64,000 nt of DNA from Methylovorus mays (GCF_020531915.1 NZ_JAJAVG010000004.1:310001-374000); one strand, 5' to 3'; positions 7,167 to 14,010 are shown, numbered from the stretch's first letter. A program made the numbers and translations. The notes: generated by a model from the sequence alone, not told the origin.

Positions 7167-8482
7167 TAGACAATCACTCCGGCAACGATACGAAGGGCGG
7201 CCATGTATGACAGGGCCAAGAAGATATAACCGAGCGCTTCAAAGAACGGGCACCAGTCAGAGACAGGCAATACAACCGACTGACCCAACAACGTCACAGT
7301 GACGTCAGTAAAGCAGCTAGCCGATATAGGGCTAGAACTATCGAGCGACGATTGAACATTCACTGTTTCCCGGTTCGAGCTGTCGGCAGGGTTCGGCGTG
7401 GCATCAGTGCCATCGGCCATGGCTTCACCAAGGGCTTTAGCCGTGGCGTTTTCCTTGAACCACTCACAGTTACGGCGGGCCTGTTCTTTCGCTATCGCGC
7501 ACTGGATCGCATCGCCCTTGCAGGCAACCGCATCGCAAGCCCCGGAGATATCGGAATCTGTCGCCGCCTTGCATTGCGCCGCCGTAGGGTTCTCAGCGCA
7601 ATAGCTGGTCTGGCTAACCGTTTTCGTTTCAGTCTTCGTTTCCTTGGTGCCGTCTTCATTGGTCTTTTCGGTGGTGGTGACGACAATGACGGTGCCATCA
7701 CCGTTAAAGGTGGCGGTGGAATTGGAGGTGCTATTGCTGGAGCTGGACCCGGTGGTGTTGCCGTCCGCGTCTTTTGTAGACCCGCTGGAGCTGGAGGAAG
7801 AGCTGTCTTTTGTTTTGATGGGCGTAGACCCTTGCGAGCCAGCCGAGACACAGGACGTTACCCCACCGACACTGATAAAGCTTTTGCCTTGGCTCATACA
7901 GTTGGCCTCCGGCGTCAGGGCGGAGTTATTGGAAGCCGCCGAGCAAGACGCCCCGGTGCCATTGCCGTATGAGCCCACACAAGCGCCCTGACCGCTGGTC
8001 AAAGTAGCGCAGACGCTAACGGAAATAGAATAGGTGCAATTGTTGAGGCAATCCGTGCCGCCATCGGAGCCGAAATAGCTGGAACCTGTCACACCAGAGA
8101 CATACCCCGTTTTGCATGACTCCTGACATACGCCCGTGTCAGGGTTACGCACTTGTCCAGCCGCGCATTGGGGAACAGAGCAGGTATGCTGGGTTGGTGT
8201 AGCGCCACCGGGACATATTTCGTGGGCGGTAATGTTGCCAATATTGCCAGCATTGCTATTGCAGAAGTATTTCCAATTATCGACCTTTGTGACACTGGCA
8301 TAGCTTGCACCGATACTTGCTGTATAGGCTTGGCAGGACTCCTCAGGTGTAGGCTTTTTGGTGGCAGCAATACCATCTTTAGACCAGTAATCAATGATGG
8401 AAGGAATCTCTTCATTGGCTGCGTGAGCATAGCCACTCAGCAACGTAAGAAACAGGAGTATCAGGCGGAGAAAATTAGCCAT
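7166..8482 (-). CDS. Inovirus adsorption protein (pIII-like)
   Basis: About 438 aa starting at the ATG at 8482 (MANFLRLILLFLTLLSGYAHA), a good signal peptide with GGGGGC upstream. The exterior part has many paired Cys residues. A low-complexity Ser/Thr/Gly linker at about residues 225-260 (SSSSSSGSTKDADGNTTGSS and onward) is followed by a Cys-containing domain and a C-terminal transmembrane helix (FLALSYMAALRIVAGVIV). This is the layout of filamentous phage pIII: receptor domains, flexible linker, membrane anchor. The receptor, often a pilus, cannot be told. It lies directly after the phage's internal terminator. Confidence 0.8.
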   Translation of the reverse strand: MANFLRLILLFLTLLSGYAHAANEEIPSIIDYWSKDGIAATKKPTPEESCQAYTASIGASYASVTKVDNWKYFCNSNAGNIGNITAHEICPGGATPTQHTCSVPQCAAGQVRNPDTGVCQESCKTGYVSGVTGSSYFGSDGGTDCLNNCTYSISVSVCATLTSGQGACVGSYGNGTGASCSAASNNSALTPEANCMSQGKSFISVGGVTSCVSAGSQGSTPIKTKDSSSSSSSGSTKDADGNTTGSSSSNSTSNSTATFNGDGTVIVVTTTEKTNEDGTKETKTETKTVSQTSYCAENPTAAQCKAATDSDISGACDAVACKGDAIQCAIAKEQARRNCEWFKENATAKALGEAMADGTDATPNPADSSNRETVNVQSSLDSSSPISASCFTDVTVTLLGQSVVLPVSDWCPFFEALGYIFLALSYMAALRIVAGVIV

Positions 8483-8541
8483 AGCGCCCCCAACAAACCA
8501 AGCATTACTAACCATCCGTCCATATCCCCTACCCCCTTAAG

Positions 8542-8575
8542 TAAAAAGGCCCGGAGGGCTTAGAAGCTCCGGGCC
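8542..8575 (-). terminator. Internal phage terminator between coat and adsorption genes
   Basis: Stem GGCCCGGAG (8548-8556) with CTCCGGGCC (8567-8575) and a 10-nt loop, followed on the - strand by TTTTTAC. Filamentous phages characteristically place a partly leaky terminator after the major coat gene so that coat protein is made in excess over the downstream minor proteins. The position fits exactly. Confidence 0.85.
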
Positions 8576-8595
8576 GATTGGTCTCAATCGTGCAA

Positions 8596-8796
8596 TTAGC
8601 CGCCGTGCACCATGGAGAACACTTTCTTGACCCCCCATACAGCCAAGATCGCGCCACCAATGGCGGTTACAGCAGCCACACCATCGCCCAGGGCGGTGAC
8701 AGCAGGAGTTACATCGATAGCAGCTTGCGAGGAAGTGGCGACAACACCCAGAGCCAAGCCAGTTGCGCGTGCGTACATGTTATTGATCAGCTTCAT
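8596..8796 (-). CDS. Inovirus major coat protein precursor (pVIII-like)
   Basis: 66-aa precursor from the ATG at 8796, with AAGGAA 9 nt upstream. A signal peptide ending TSSQA precedes a ~41-residue mature coat (AIDVTPAVTALGDGV, then a hydrophobic core AAVTAIGGAILAVWG and the basic tail VKKVFSMVHGG). An acidic N-terminus, membrane helix and basic C-terminus that contacts DNA is the pVIII design. The start overlaps the 3' end of the upstream gene by 17 nt. An upstream in-frame start near 8850 would lie inside that gene and is rejected. Confidence 0.85.
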   Translation of the reverse strand: MKLINNMYARATGLALGVVATSSQAAIDVTPAVTALGDGVAAVTAIGGAILAVWGVKKVFSMVHGG

Positions 8797-9121
8797 TTGA
8801 ATTTCCTTTACTTTTAAGTTGAGAGATAACGGCCCGGAATACCGCGCCAATTGCCCACAGTAGCGCTATAGCAGCCGCTATCTGTTGACCCTGTTCGACC
8901 GAGAGCGACCATGCGCCCGAGGTCAATTCTTGAGGCTGTGCGATCACATAAACACAGCTTGTTATGTCAGTTGGTTGAGGGCTGGCAACTTGGTACTGCC
9001 CTGCCCCAATATCTGTTAAACACTCAGCGGCATGCGCATCTGACATGCCCCAAGCAAATGTAAAAGCCGCTCCAAAAATCAGGCCGATGGTGAGAAATGC
9101 CAAAGATCGGATCAGCCGCAT
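8780..9121 (-). CDS. Phage membrane protein with signal peptide
   Basis: About 113 aa from the ATG at 9121, behind AGAGG and immediately after the rep stop (TGA-T-ATG). An N-terminal signal sequence (LAFLTIGLIFGAAFTFAWG, then DAHAAEC), two Cys in the exported part, and one C-terminal hydrophobic helix (IAAAIALLWAIGAVFRAVI) with a Lys tail. The position between rep and the major coat gene is typical of small inovirus coat or assembly proteins, but the specific role is not recognised. Confidence 0.65.
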   Translation of the reverse strand: MRLIRSLAFLTIGLIFGAAFTFAWGMSDAHAAECLTDIGAGQYQVASPQPTDITSCVYVIAQPQELTSGAWSLSVEQGQQIAAAIALLWAIGAVFRAVISQLKSKGNSNEADQ

Positions 9122-9122
9122 A

Positions 9123-9992
9123 TCAAACCTCTTGAATGCCACGTATTACGAGCAAATCCATGCCCTTATTCCAAATGGAAATGTCACGGATGCCGCGTTG
9201 ATAGGCCAATTGCGTCGTCATGGCAGCAGCAGCGCCAAATTGGGAATCTGAATCAGTGGCAGAAAAAGCACCGAAGAAAAACCGGGTAACCTTGGGCTTT
9301 TCTATGCCCCGGCTGCACTTATAGCGACGTTCACCTAACTCACGATCATGCTCAAAGGTCTTGCTGATGTACTTGGTGAGGTAGTTTGATAACTCTTGAG
9401 CACGATATACAGGGGACGCGCCGGAGAAACGCTTTTTACGGTATTGAAGGTCAACTTGGCCTTTTGTGTTTTCGCCTGTGTCCGTTGCATTGCCACCAAT
9501 GGCGACATACCAGCATGAGCGGATATGGGCGAGGTCTTGTTTACCCACGCAGGCTACGTGCATATGGAGAGCGCCCCGCTCTTGATACTCTTTCACGGCA
9601 ACATATTGCCAATCGGGGTAACGCTCACGCACCAGACGGATAAATCTAGTGAAATCACGGTTTAACTTGTCCGAATCCTGCATGTTTTCGCGGTAGACCA
9701 GCGTTAATAAATGGTCTGCACCGATGGTGCGAATGCGAAAGCTAACTTGTTGCCGTGCGCGGCGCTCTGCCCTTCTAAGGTTCTCTTCCTTAGCGGCTTC
9801 TATTTCCTCGTCAGTCTTAGGGACTGAAGGCCCCCTAAGTCCAAGGGAGCGGCTTTTTCTCAGTTCATCCATGGGATTAACTAGCCTTTGCACAATTTCA
9901 ACAAGCCCTGATTTAAATTCCCGGATAGTTACTTGATAATCCGGTAAGGCGTTGTATTCATAAGTTAAATTACCGTGTAAAATGTCTTGCAT
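9123..9992 (-). CDS. Phage rolling-circle replication initiator (HUH endonuclease)
   Basis: 289 aa. Motif 2 is HMH (residues 143-145, in ERGALHMHVACVG), the metal-binding pair. Motif 3 is YLTKYISK (204-211), with two Tyr (204, 208) and a Lys, the nicking residues. Motif 1 probably lies near FRIRTIGADHLLTLVYRENM. Family members nick the double-stranded phage origin and start rolling-circle synthesis. It lies between the ssDNA-binding gene and the coat operon, as expected for inovirus early genes. Start at 9992 is an ATG. Confidence 0.88.
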   Translation of the reverse strand: MQDILHGNLTYEYNALPDYQVTIREFKSGLVEIVQRLVNPMDELRKSRSLGLRGPSVPKTDEEIEAAKEENLRRAERRARQQVSFRIRTIGADHLLTLVYRENMQDSDKLNRDFTRFIRLVRERYPDWQYVAVKEYQERGALHMHVACVGKQDLAHIRSCWYVAIGGNATDTGENTKGQVDLQYRKKRFSGASPVYRAQELSNYLTKYISKTFEHDRELGERRYKCSRGIEKPKVTRFFFGAFSATDSDSQFGAAAAMTTQLAYQRGIRDISIWNKGMDLLVIRGIQEV

Positions 9993-10026
9993 GTTTCAGC
10001 GTTTCCTAACTAAACGTTGAGATTAG

Positions 10027-10059
10027 AAAGGCCAGTGAGGTGCGAACTCATTGGCCTTT
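10027..10059. terminator. Hairpin between phage ssb-like and rep genes
   Basis: AAAGGCCA (10027-10034) pairs with TGGCCTTT (10052-10059), extended by GTGAG/CTCAT. On the + strand it is followed by a T-rich run; on the - strand only by CTAATC. It may be a partial terminator or processing signal that sets the ratio of ssDNA-binding protein to Rep. A role in replication is also possible. Confidence 0.5.
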
Positions 10060-10066
10060 TGTTTTT

Positions 10067-10348
10067 CTACGATTGCTTGCGCACTTCCTGTGCTGGGGTT
10101 GCAGGCGTAATGCCTGTAATCACAAACTCAACGCGACCGCGATCACCTGCGCGGGGGCTGACATCTACCATGTAAGAACCGGGCATTAATCCCTTAAGAG
10201 TGTCTTCATCTGCATAAACACTGTGATTGCCGGCAATTTCGCCAGTCCAAATTTGAAGGGTTCGACGGTGCCATGCACCACCGCTGCGGGCTGTACCGCT
10301 TTCAATCTCACCTACGCCGAGAACCTGTACTTTCAATTGTGTCGCCAT
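10067..10348 (-). CDS. Probable inovirus ssDNA-binding protein (pV-like)
   Basis: 93 aa, small and beta-rich (LKVQVLGVGEIE, RRTLQIWTGEI, VEFVITGI), starting with ATG behind AGGAGC. It is the first gene of the leftward operon, directly before the HUH Rep. In inoviruses this place is held by the ssDNA-binding protein that coats progeny strands before export. The sequence itself has no motif that proves DNA binding, so the call rests on size, fold impression and synteny. Confidence 0.6.
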   Translation of the reverse strand: MATQLKVQVLGVGEIESGTARSGGAWHRRTLQIWTGEIAGNHSVYADEDTLKGLMPGSYMVDVSPRAGDRGRVEFVITGITPATPAQEVRKQS

Positions 10349-10440
10349 TTTTAAACGCTCCTATGAGGTACCGCCCTTTTGAAATTAGGCCCCTTTCGTC
10401 GGCGGTTTAACGTGGGGATATGAAATTTCATACAAAGGTA

Positions 10441-10490
10441 TAAGAAAATTCTTATCTTGTAAAGAAATTTCTTATATAAGAAGATTCTTA
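10441..10490. promoter_or_regulatory. Triple palindromic operator array in the phage divergent control region
   Basis: Three similar palindromes: TAAGAAAATTCTTA (10441-10454), AAGAAATTTCTT (10462-10473) and TAAGAAGATTCTTA (10477-10490), with centres 20 and 16 bp apart. They lie between the leftward ssb-rep operon and the rightward regulator genes, as lambda-like operator triplets do. The likely ligand is the helix-turn-helix protein encoded at 10828 or a host repressor. Confidence 0.65.
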
Positions 10491-10507
10491 AAAAAGAGGG
10501 GGTAGCT

Positions 10508-10831
10508 ATGAAATGGCTAATAGGCCTTTTAGTGGTTGTAGGCGCTGTAGTGACTATCAACCTATCAAGGCAACAAAGCGTTAAGGTGATACAAAAAACC
10601 AGCCACAACATGCAAGAAAGCATTCAGCACAGCGCTGAAGCAATGCGACAAAAAAACTATGACGCAGAAAAAATAAAGGTATTTGTGCCTGGAAGAGATT
10701 CGCGTACATGCATGGAAATCTTAGGCGTAAATGAAATCAATAACCGAGTAGTCGAATGCAATAAAGATCATTACGTTGAAATGCGACGAAATGAAGTTGC
10801 TGACTTTAAGAAAGAACAGAGGCTGCCATGA
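10508..10831 (+). CDS. Hypothetical small membrane-anchored phage protein
   Basis: 107 aa with GAGGGGGT upstream of the ATG. An N-terminal hydrophobic segment (WLIGLLVVVGAVVTINL) is followed by a charged, possibly coiled-coil region (QSVKVIQKTSHNMQESIQHS) and a small C-terminal part with two Cys. No family recognised. It is the first gene to the right of the operator array and overlaps the regulator gene by 4 nt, so the two are co-translated. Confidence 0.6.
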   Translation: MKWLIGLLVVVGAVVTINLSRQQSVKVIQKTSHNMQESIQHSAEAMRQKNYDAEKIKVFVPGRDSRTCMEILGVNEINNRVVECNKDHYVEMRRNEVADFKKEQRLP

Positions 10832-11247
10832 ACTCATACGAGCTAGTTAAAATTGCAAAAACCAAGCAAGGTATTGAGAGCGATCGAGCATTCGCCATAA
10901 ACAATGGCTTTACCGTTCAGAATATATCGGACTGGAAAGCAGGAAGAGCAATCCCTAATGCAAGAAATTTTCTGAAGCTTGCAACATGCGCAGAAATGTC
11001 TATCGATGAAGCTTTAAAATTTGCAGAAGAAATGGAAGCAGCTAGATTTAAACAGGCGGGATATTCAAACTTAACAATGATGGGAACCTTAACAGGGCTG
11101 TCATTACTTGCAGTGACACACTCCCCCGCTATTGCTGGACTTATCGCTGTGAGCGGCGCCGCGACTGTATATTATGTAAAATCAATGAAACGACGCCGGA
11201 AGCGGCAAACGATGGTCTATACGATGTCACCCTCACATTTTCAATAA
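10828..11247 (+). CDS. Phage helix-turn-helix regulator (DUF3693-like), 3' end spans attachment site
   Basis: 139 aa. The N-terminal ~70 residues form a Cro/CI-like helix-turn-helix (DRAFAINNGFTVQNISDWKAGRAIPNARNFLKLA). Then come one or two hydrophobic helices (MGTLTGLSLLAVTH, AIAGLIAVSGAATVYYV) and a basic tail. DUF3693-type proteins in filamentous phages have this form. The dif-like site (11155-11182) lies within the gene, so the last ~23 codons come from the next phage unit. In the excised circle the frame would stay open from 4381 to a TAG at 4463-4465, giving a different tail. It is a likely repressor for the operators at 10441-10490. Confidence 0.72.
   Translation: MNSYELVKIAKTKQGIESDRAFAINNGFTVQNISDWKAGRAIPNARNFLKLATCAEMSIDEALKFAEEMEAARFKQAGYSNLTMMGTLTGLSLLAVTHSPAIAGLIAVSGAATVYYVKSMKRRRKRQTMVYTMSPSHFQ
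11155..11182 (+). other. dif-like site, right boundary of the inovirus (phage attachment site)
   Basis: The centre TGTATA (11166-11171) and XerD arm TTATGTAAAAT (10 of 11 bases of the canonical arm) are well conserved. The XerC arm GGCGCCGCGAC matches at only about 5 of 11 positions. A strong XerD arm with a degenerate XerC arm is what one expects for a phage-borne attachment site after Xer-dependent integration. About 25 bases to its right, the sequence GCCGGAAGCGGCAAA resembles GCCGGAGGCGGCAAA to the right of the left dif, so the two phage units share their left ends. Confidence 0.8.
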
Positions 11248-11252
11248 GTGAA

Positions 11253-12074
11253 TTAAAGTTCAGCGCCATATCCAAATAAACTGGCCATAAGAATAGGTAC
11301 ACCCTCATAGCCTTTATAAAATGCAAAGCAATAGATACCTACTGGGACTATCGCATCGATGAAATAGAAATAGATGCGTCTAAGAATAATCCTTGGGCCT
11401 AATCTTCTAAGTCTTTTTGATATTTCAGCGACATAATTAATAATTTGAAGATTTTGCTCAGAAGTCGAGTCATGTTTATTTATTAGGGTTCCAATATTTT
11501 CTTTTATAACCTCTTGCCTAATAATAATATCTGTCGCCTGTGATCTAAGAAGTGGTAAAAGCTCTGTCAATTGATAGTTTAAAGACTTCGATGTTTCAAT
11601 GGAGTTTCCACCTATAGCAATTTCATATAACTCATCAAATTTAGTTATAAAATCTTCAAGCCCACTAGGTATCGTTTTATTCAAAGCCCCTTTTAGGAGT
11701 GTGTTCAGTGTGTCATTAAAGTGATTAGTGCTTTCCAAATAATGATCAAAAGAAGACAGCTCAATGAGTTCTGAGCCAGCATTCCAGGCTAGATAGTCTA
11801 TGAAAGCATGAAATGAAAAACTTATAGCAAGGTAAGTTGATATGAGAAGAAAAAAAGATGCTAGAAGCATAGTCCCGACCTCTCCTTCGGGAAGCTGCGC
11901 ACTAAAGCCATCATATGAACTAAATTTAAGATTAAAGGTTGAAACTGCTATGGTTATAAGGCACATAACCAATAGACTTTTTTTCAGCCGCCTGCTTTCC
12001 TCACTATAAGGATCGTTGAATTCCAATTTGTAACGACCACGGCTTAGTCTTGGCCTCAGTTGATTATCTTCCAT
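11253..12074 (-). CDS. Hypothetical membrane protein, cargo of the second inovirus unit
   Basis: About 273 aa, AT-rich. Adjacent ATGs at 12077 and 12074 are possible; the second has better spacing from GGGGAG. Two transmembrane helices lie near the N-terminus (LLVMCLITIAVSTFNL; GTMLLASFFLLISTYLAISF), followed by a ~130-residue soluble, partly coiled region and hydrophobic segments at the C-terminus (YFYFIDAIVPVGIYCFAFY, then GVPILMASLFGYGAEL). No family recognised. It occupies the same slot as the unrelated gene at 4449-5198. Confidence 0.55.
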   Translation of the reverse strand: MEDNQLRPRLSRGRYKLEFNDPYSEESRRLKKSLLVMCLITIAVSTFNLKFSSYDGFSAQLPEGEVGTMLLASFFLLISTYLAISFSFHAFIDYLAWNAGSELIELSSFDHYLESTNHFNDTLNTLLKGALNKTIPSGLEDFITKFDELYEIAIGGNSIETSKSLNYQLTELLPLLRSQATDIIIRQEVIKENIGTLINKHDSTSEQNLQIINYVAEISKRLRRLGPRIILRRIYFYFIDAIVPVGIYCFAFYKGYEGVPILMASLFGYGAEL

Positions 12075-12084
12075 CATTACTCCC

Positions 12085-12372
12085 CTAAGATTCAAAATCA
12101 AAACACAATTGCACGACAGGTGGTCTCTGGTAATCCATAAGCTTTATTGCACGGGATTTTTTTAAAGAGACTAAATACAAACATACCAGTTTAATTAAAT
12201 TTTGATCTATATTTTTCTCTGCCAAGCGTAGTTTTTCTTTAGCAATCAGTCTGTAATACCTACGACGCTTTGCCTTGTCGCGACCCTCAACCCGGATATG
12301 TCAATAATAGTTTTTGAGGTTGTTAGCCCACTCTGGCGGGTCAAACTCACCTCGATGATGAAATCCCTGCAC
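12085..12372 (-). pseudogene. Broken homologue of the 93-aa inovirus gene
   Basis: From GTG at 12372, the frame gives QGFHHRGEFDPPEWANNLK, then a TGA at 12301-12303 where the intact copy has Trp (NYYW), and continues with RVEGRDKAKRRRYYRL. The C-terminal part has diverged. It ends in TAG at 12085-12087, just before the cargo gene's ribosome-binding site. A single nonsense change inactivates it, unless the TGA is read through. Confidence 0.75.
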
Positions 12373-12534
12373 TATCTACGCCCTTTTCTTTTTATTGTGT
12401 CCTTGGCCGCAGGGATTCCGAATAGGAAAAGCTCACGCTGGTTGTATTGTGTCCGTAATATAAATCTAGACGACGCTTCGCGCCGGACTAGCGTCTCGTC
12501 CTGAAGACACCAAAAAAAAGCGCCTTTCGGCGCT
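12359..12534. repeat. Phage intergenic repeat, copy 2
   Basis: A near-identical direct copy of 5488-5675, in the same orientation, with a ~12-nt deletion relative to copy 1 and a handful of substitutions. The GC-rich hairpins and the terminator are kept. It marks the right end of the phage remnant. Confidence 0.85.
12512..12534 (-). terminator. Phage-derived terminator now behind the DapA-family gene
   Basis: The same hairpin (AGCGCC, GAAA loop, GGCGCT, then eight T on the - strand) as the phage operon terminator at 5652. Here the upstream gene on the - strand is the chromosomal DapA-family gene ending at 12559, so the phage hairpin now probably ends a host transcript. Confidence 0.75.
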
Positions 12535-12558
12535 CTCGATTCGTACAGCCACCCTATT

Positions 12559-13443
12559 TCATAGCAAATCCGCAATGCAGGCACTTAATCGTTGCCGCTC
12601 TTCCCCACCCAGCGATTTAATAGGCAATGGCAGGCTAGGTGTTTTCACCAGCCCTTTTAATTCGGCGATGGTGGCGATGACGCGCAGGCTGCCGTAGCGG
12701 CGGAAGAAGGCCCAGATGGGCTCCAGGGCGGTGGATAGGCGGTTGACTTCATCGATGTTGCCCTGCTGCGATGCTTTGACTATTGCCAGGATAGGCAATG
12801 GGAATAAGCCACCAAGTACGGAATACCAGGCTTCGCAGCCTGCGATCAGGCCTGTGGCACCGGAGTGGTCACCGCTGATGCCTATCTTCACGTGGGCGGG
12901 AATATGGGCGCGCAGGCGTGCAACGCGCTCTTTGGCTTCATCAATATGGTTTGAGAGCGGCGGGATTTTGATGGAGGCGATGTTGGGCAAGGCGGCGATA
13001 CGGCCATGCAATACGTCGCTGAATTCAAAATGGGTGGTGGTGGGATTGTCATACACGCAGATCGGGATAGAGCTGTGTTGGCTGACAGCCTGATAATGCG
13101 CGAACACTTCGTCTTCGGTGAGCTTTTGGTATGAGACAGGGGCTAACAGCAGGCCGTTTGCGCCGGCTTTTTGAGCATCTTCGGCGAGTTTCAGGACATC
13201 TTTGGTGCGCAATGCGCCTATGCCAACCACTACGGGGGTACCTTGGGCGCTCTCCACTGCCAGCCGGGTGACCAGCTTACGCTCTTCGCGGTTGAGGTAG
13301 GCATAGCTGCCGGTGGACCCCAATACGCCTATGGAATTTACCTGGGCCTGGGCGAGCCTGTTTACCAACTGGCTGAAGGCGTTTTCATCTATGGATACTT
13401 CGTCCATGGGGGTTAACGGGAAGGCGCTCAAACCTGTAAACAT
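12559..13443 (-). CDS. Dihydrodipicolinate synthase (DapA) family lyase
   Basis: 294-aa TIM-barrel aldolase of the DHDPS/NAL family. The Schiff-base Lys is K159 (SIKIP) and the catalytic Tyr is Y131 (VYDNP), matching E. coli DapA positions 161 and 133. The substrate loop reads GSTGSYAYL rather than the GTTGE of true DapA, and the C-terminal half is divergent. It is therefore probably a 2-keto acid aldolase/dehydratase paralogue, not the lysine-pathway enzyme. It is a single gene bordering the phage remnant. Confidence 0.8.
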   Translation of the reverse strand: MFTGLSAFPLTPMDEVSIDENAFSQLVNRLAQAQVNSIGVLGSTGSYAYLNREERKLVTRLAVESAQGTPVVVGIGALRTKDVLKLAEDAQKAGANGLLLAPVSYQKLTEDEVFAHYQAVSQHSSIPICVYDNPTTTHFEFSDVLHGRIAALPNIASIKIPPLSNHIDEAKERVARLRAHIPAHVKIGISGDHSGATGLIAGCEAWYSVLGGLFPLPILAIVKASQQGNIDEVNRLSTALEPIWAFFRRYGSLRVIATIAELKGLVKTPSLPLPIKSLGGEERQRLSACIADLL

Positions 13444-13698
13444 GGCGAAACTTTCTATGCGCGTAAATGCGTCATTTTAGCTTTCTAAAACAAGTTTCAG
13501 GGGCTCGCGTTGCTAATTGGCCGGTGCGCCCTCCTCTGCTCCTAAAAAAGCACATTTAATTGAAAAAACCTTTAAAAATAAGTTGCTTAAATGTGATTTG
13601 TCATAGTGAAACGGAAATTTCAGGCTTATATTGAATGCTAGCTTCCGATGAAGGCAGCTAACTTATAGCCAGAGAGCGTATTGTCGAAATTTATCCAG

Positions 13699-13747
13699 GC
13701 AGATCATTAGACCTGAGGCGTGAGCGTCGGGGTCTATCCAAATCTGC
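13699..13747 (+). promoter_or_regulatory. Structured leader upstream of a small membrane protein gene
   Basis: The outer stem GCAGAT (13699-13704) pairs with ATCTGC (13742-13747); the inner stem AGACC (13709-13713) pairs with GGTCT (13731-13735). A second hairpin, CCTTAA (13806-13811) with TTAAGG (13817-13822), lies just before the ribosome-binding site of the gene at 13835. The rest of the 390-bp gap (13444-13834) shows no other clear element. It resembles a regulated 5' UTR but matches no riboswitch I can recognise. Confidence 0.4.
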
Positions 13748-13834
13748 ATAGCTTCATGACAAGCTGAGAATTTTGAAGGGTTCAATATTGCAGGGAGTGC
13801 TGGTCCTTAAATGCGTTAAGGAAAGGTGGCTCTT

Positions 13835-13957
13835 ATGAAACATGAGAGACAAGCACGTGATTCAAATGGTACCCAGAAACAGAGCTGGGGGTTTGCTGGG
13901 CCGATTTTTCTATTTATTGTCTTGTGCCTGATATTTTCACTACGCTGGATCTATTAG
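13835..13957 (+). CDS. Small single-pass membrane protein, 40 aa
   Basis: ATG at 13835 with AGGTGG 5 nt upstream and TAG at 13955-13957. A charged, polar N-terminus (MKHERQARDSNGTQKQSWG) is followed by one hydrophobic helix (FAGPIFLFIVLCLIFSLRW). A good ribosome-binding site, a structured leader and a strong terminator directly after it suggest a real small gene. No family recognised. Confidence 0.6.
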   Translation: MKHERQARDSNGTQKQSWGFAGPIFLFIVLCLIFSLRWIY

Positions 13958-13975
13958 TCACATGTTGCAGGTCAA

Positions 13976-14005
13976 CAAAAGCCCCATATTCGGGGCTTTT
14001 GTTTT
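13976..14005. terminator. Bidirectional terminator
   Basis: AAAAGCCCC and CGGGGCTTTT around a short loop, with A-runs and T-runs on both sides. It lies between the 40-aa gene (+) and the convergent dehydrogenase gene (-), serving both. Confidence 0.85.
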
Positions 14006-14010
14006 GAGCA

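Larger units (their letters stand above)
4370..11182. mobile_element. Inovirus (filamentous phage) prophage integrated at dif
   Basis: A 6.8-kb block between two dif-like sites with the gene content and order of a filamentous phage. On the - strand, read right to left: ssDNA-binding protein, HUH Rep, small membrane protein, major coat, terminator, adsorption protein, pVI-like minor coat, Zot/pI ATPase, terminator. A 93-aa protein and a cargo gene follow. On the + strand are two small regulator-region genes. No integrase is present, as expected for a phage that uses host XerCD. The cargo gene and the 93-aa gene are more AT-rich than their surroundings. All structural genes look intact. Confidence 0.88.
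11183..12540. mobile_element. Truncated second inovirus unit in tandem
   Basis: To the right of the second dif-like site, the left-end gene order of the first phage repeats: short homologous end, cargo gene (unrelated sequence), 93-aa gene homologue (broken), and the intergenic repeat with its terminator. It then stops; no zot, coat or rep follows, and no third dif-like site is visible before the DapA-family gene. A deletion has therefore removed the rest of this phage and its right boundary, joining it directly to chromosome. Confidence 0.75.

Noticed and set aside
8797-8850. Longer N-terminus for the major coat protein
   Set aside because: The extra residues precede a well-placed ribosome-binding site and signal peptide, and they overlap the upstream gene.
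10351-10623. 90-codon frame on the - strand across the phage operators
   Set aside because: It covers the operator array and the start of the + strand gene and has no plausible start signal.
4449-12540. Insertion sequence or transposon flanked by the 5.5-kb and 12.4-kb repeats
   Set aside because: No transposase is present, and the direct repeats are phage intergenic regions with the same flanking gene; the boundaries fit dif sites instead.
12559-13443. Calling this gene dapA of the lysine pathway
   Set aside because: The substrate loop and C-terminal half differ from true DapA; assigned only to the family.
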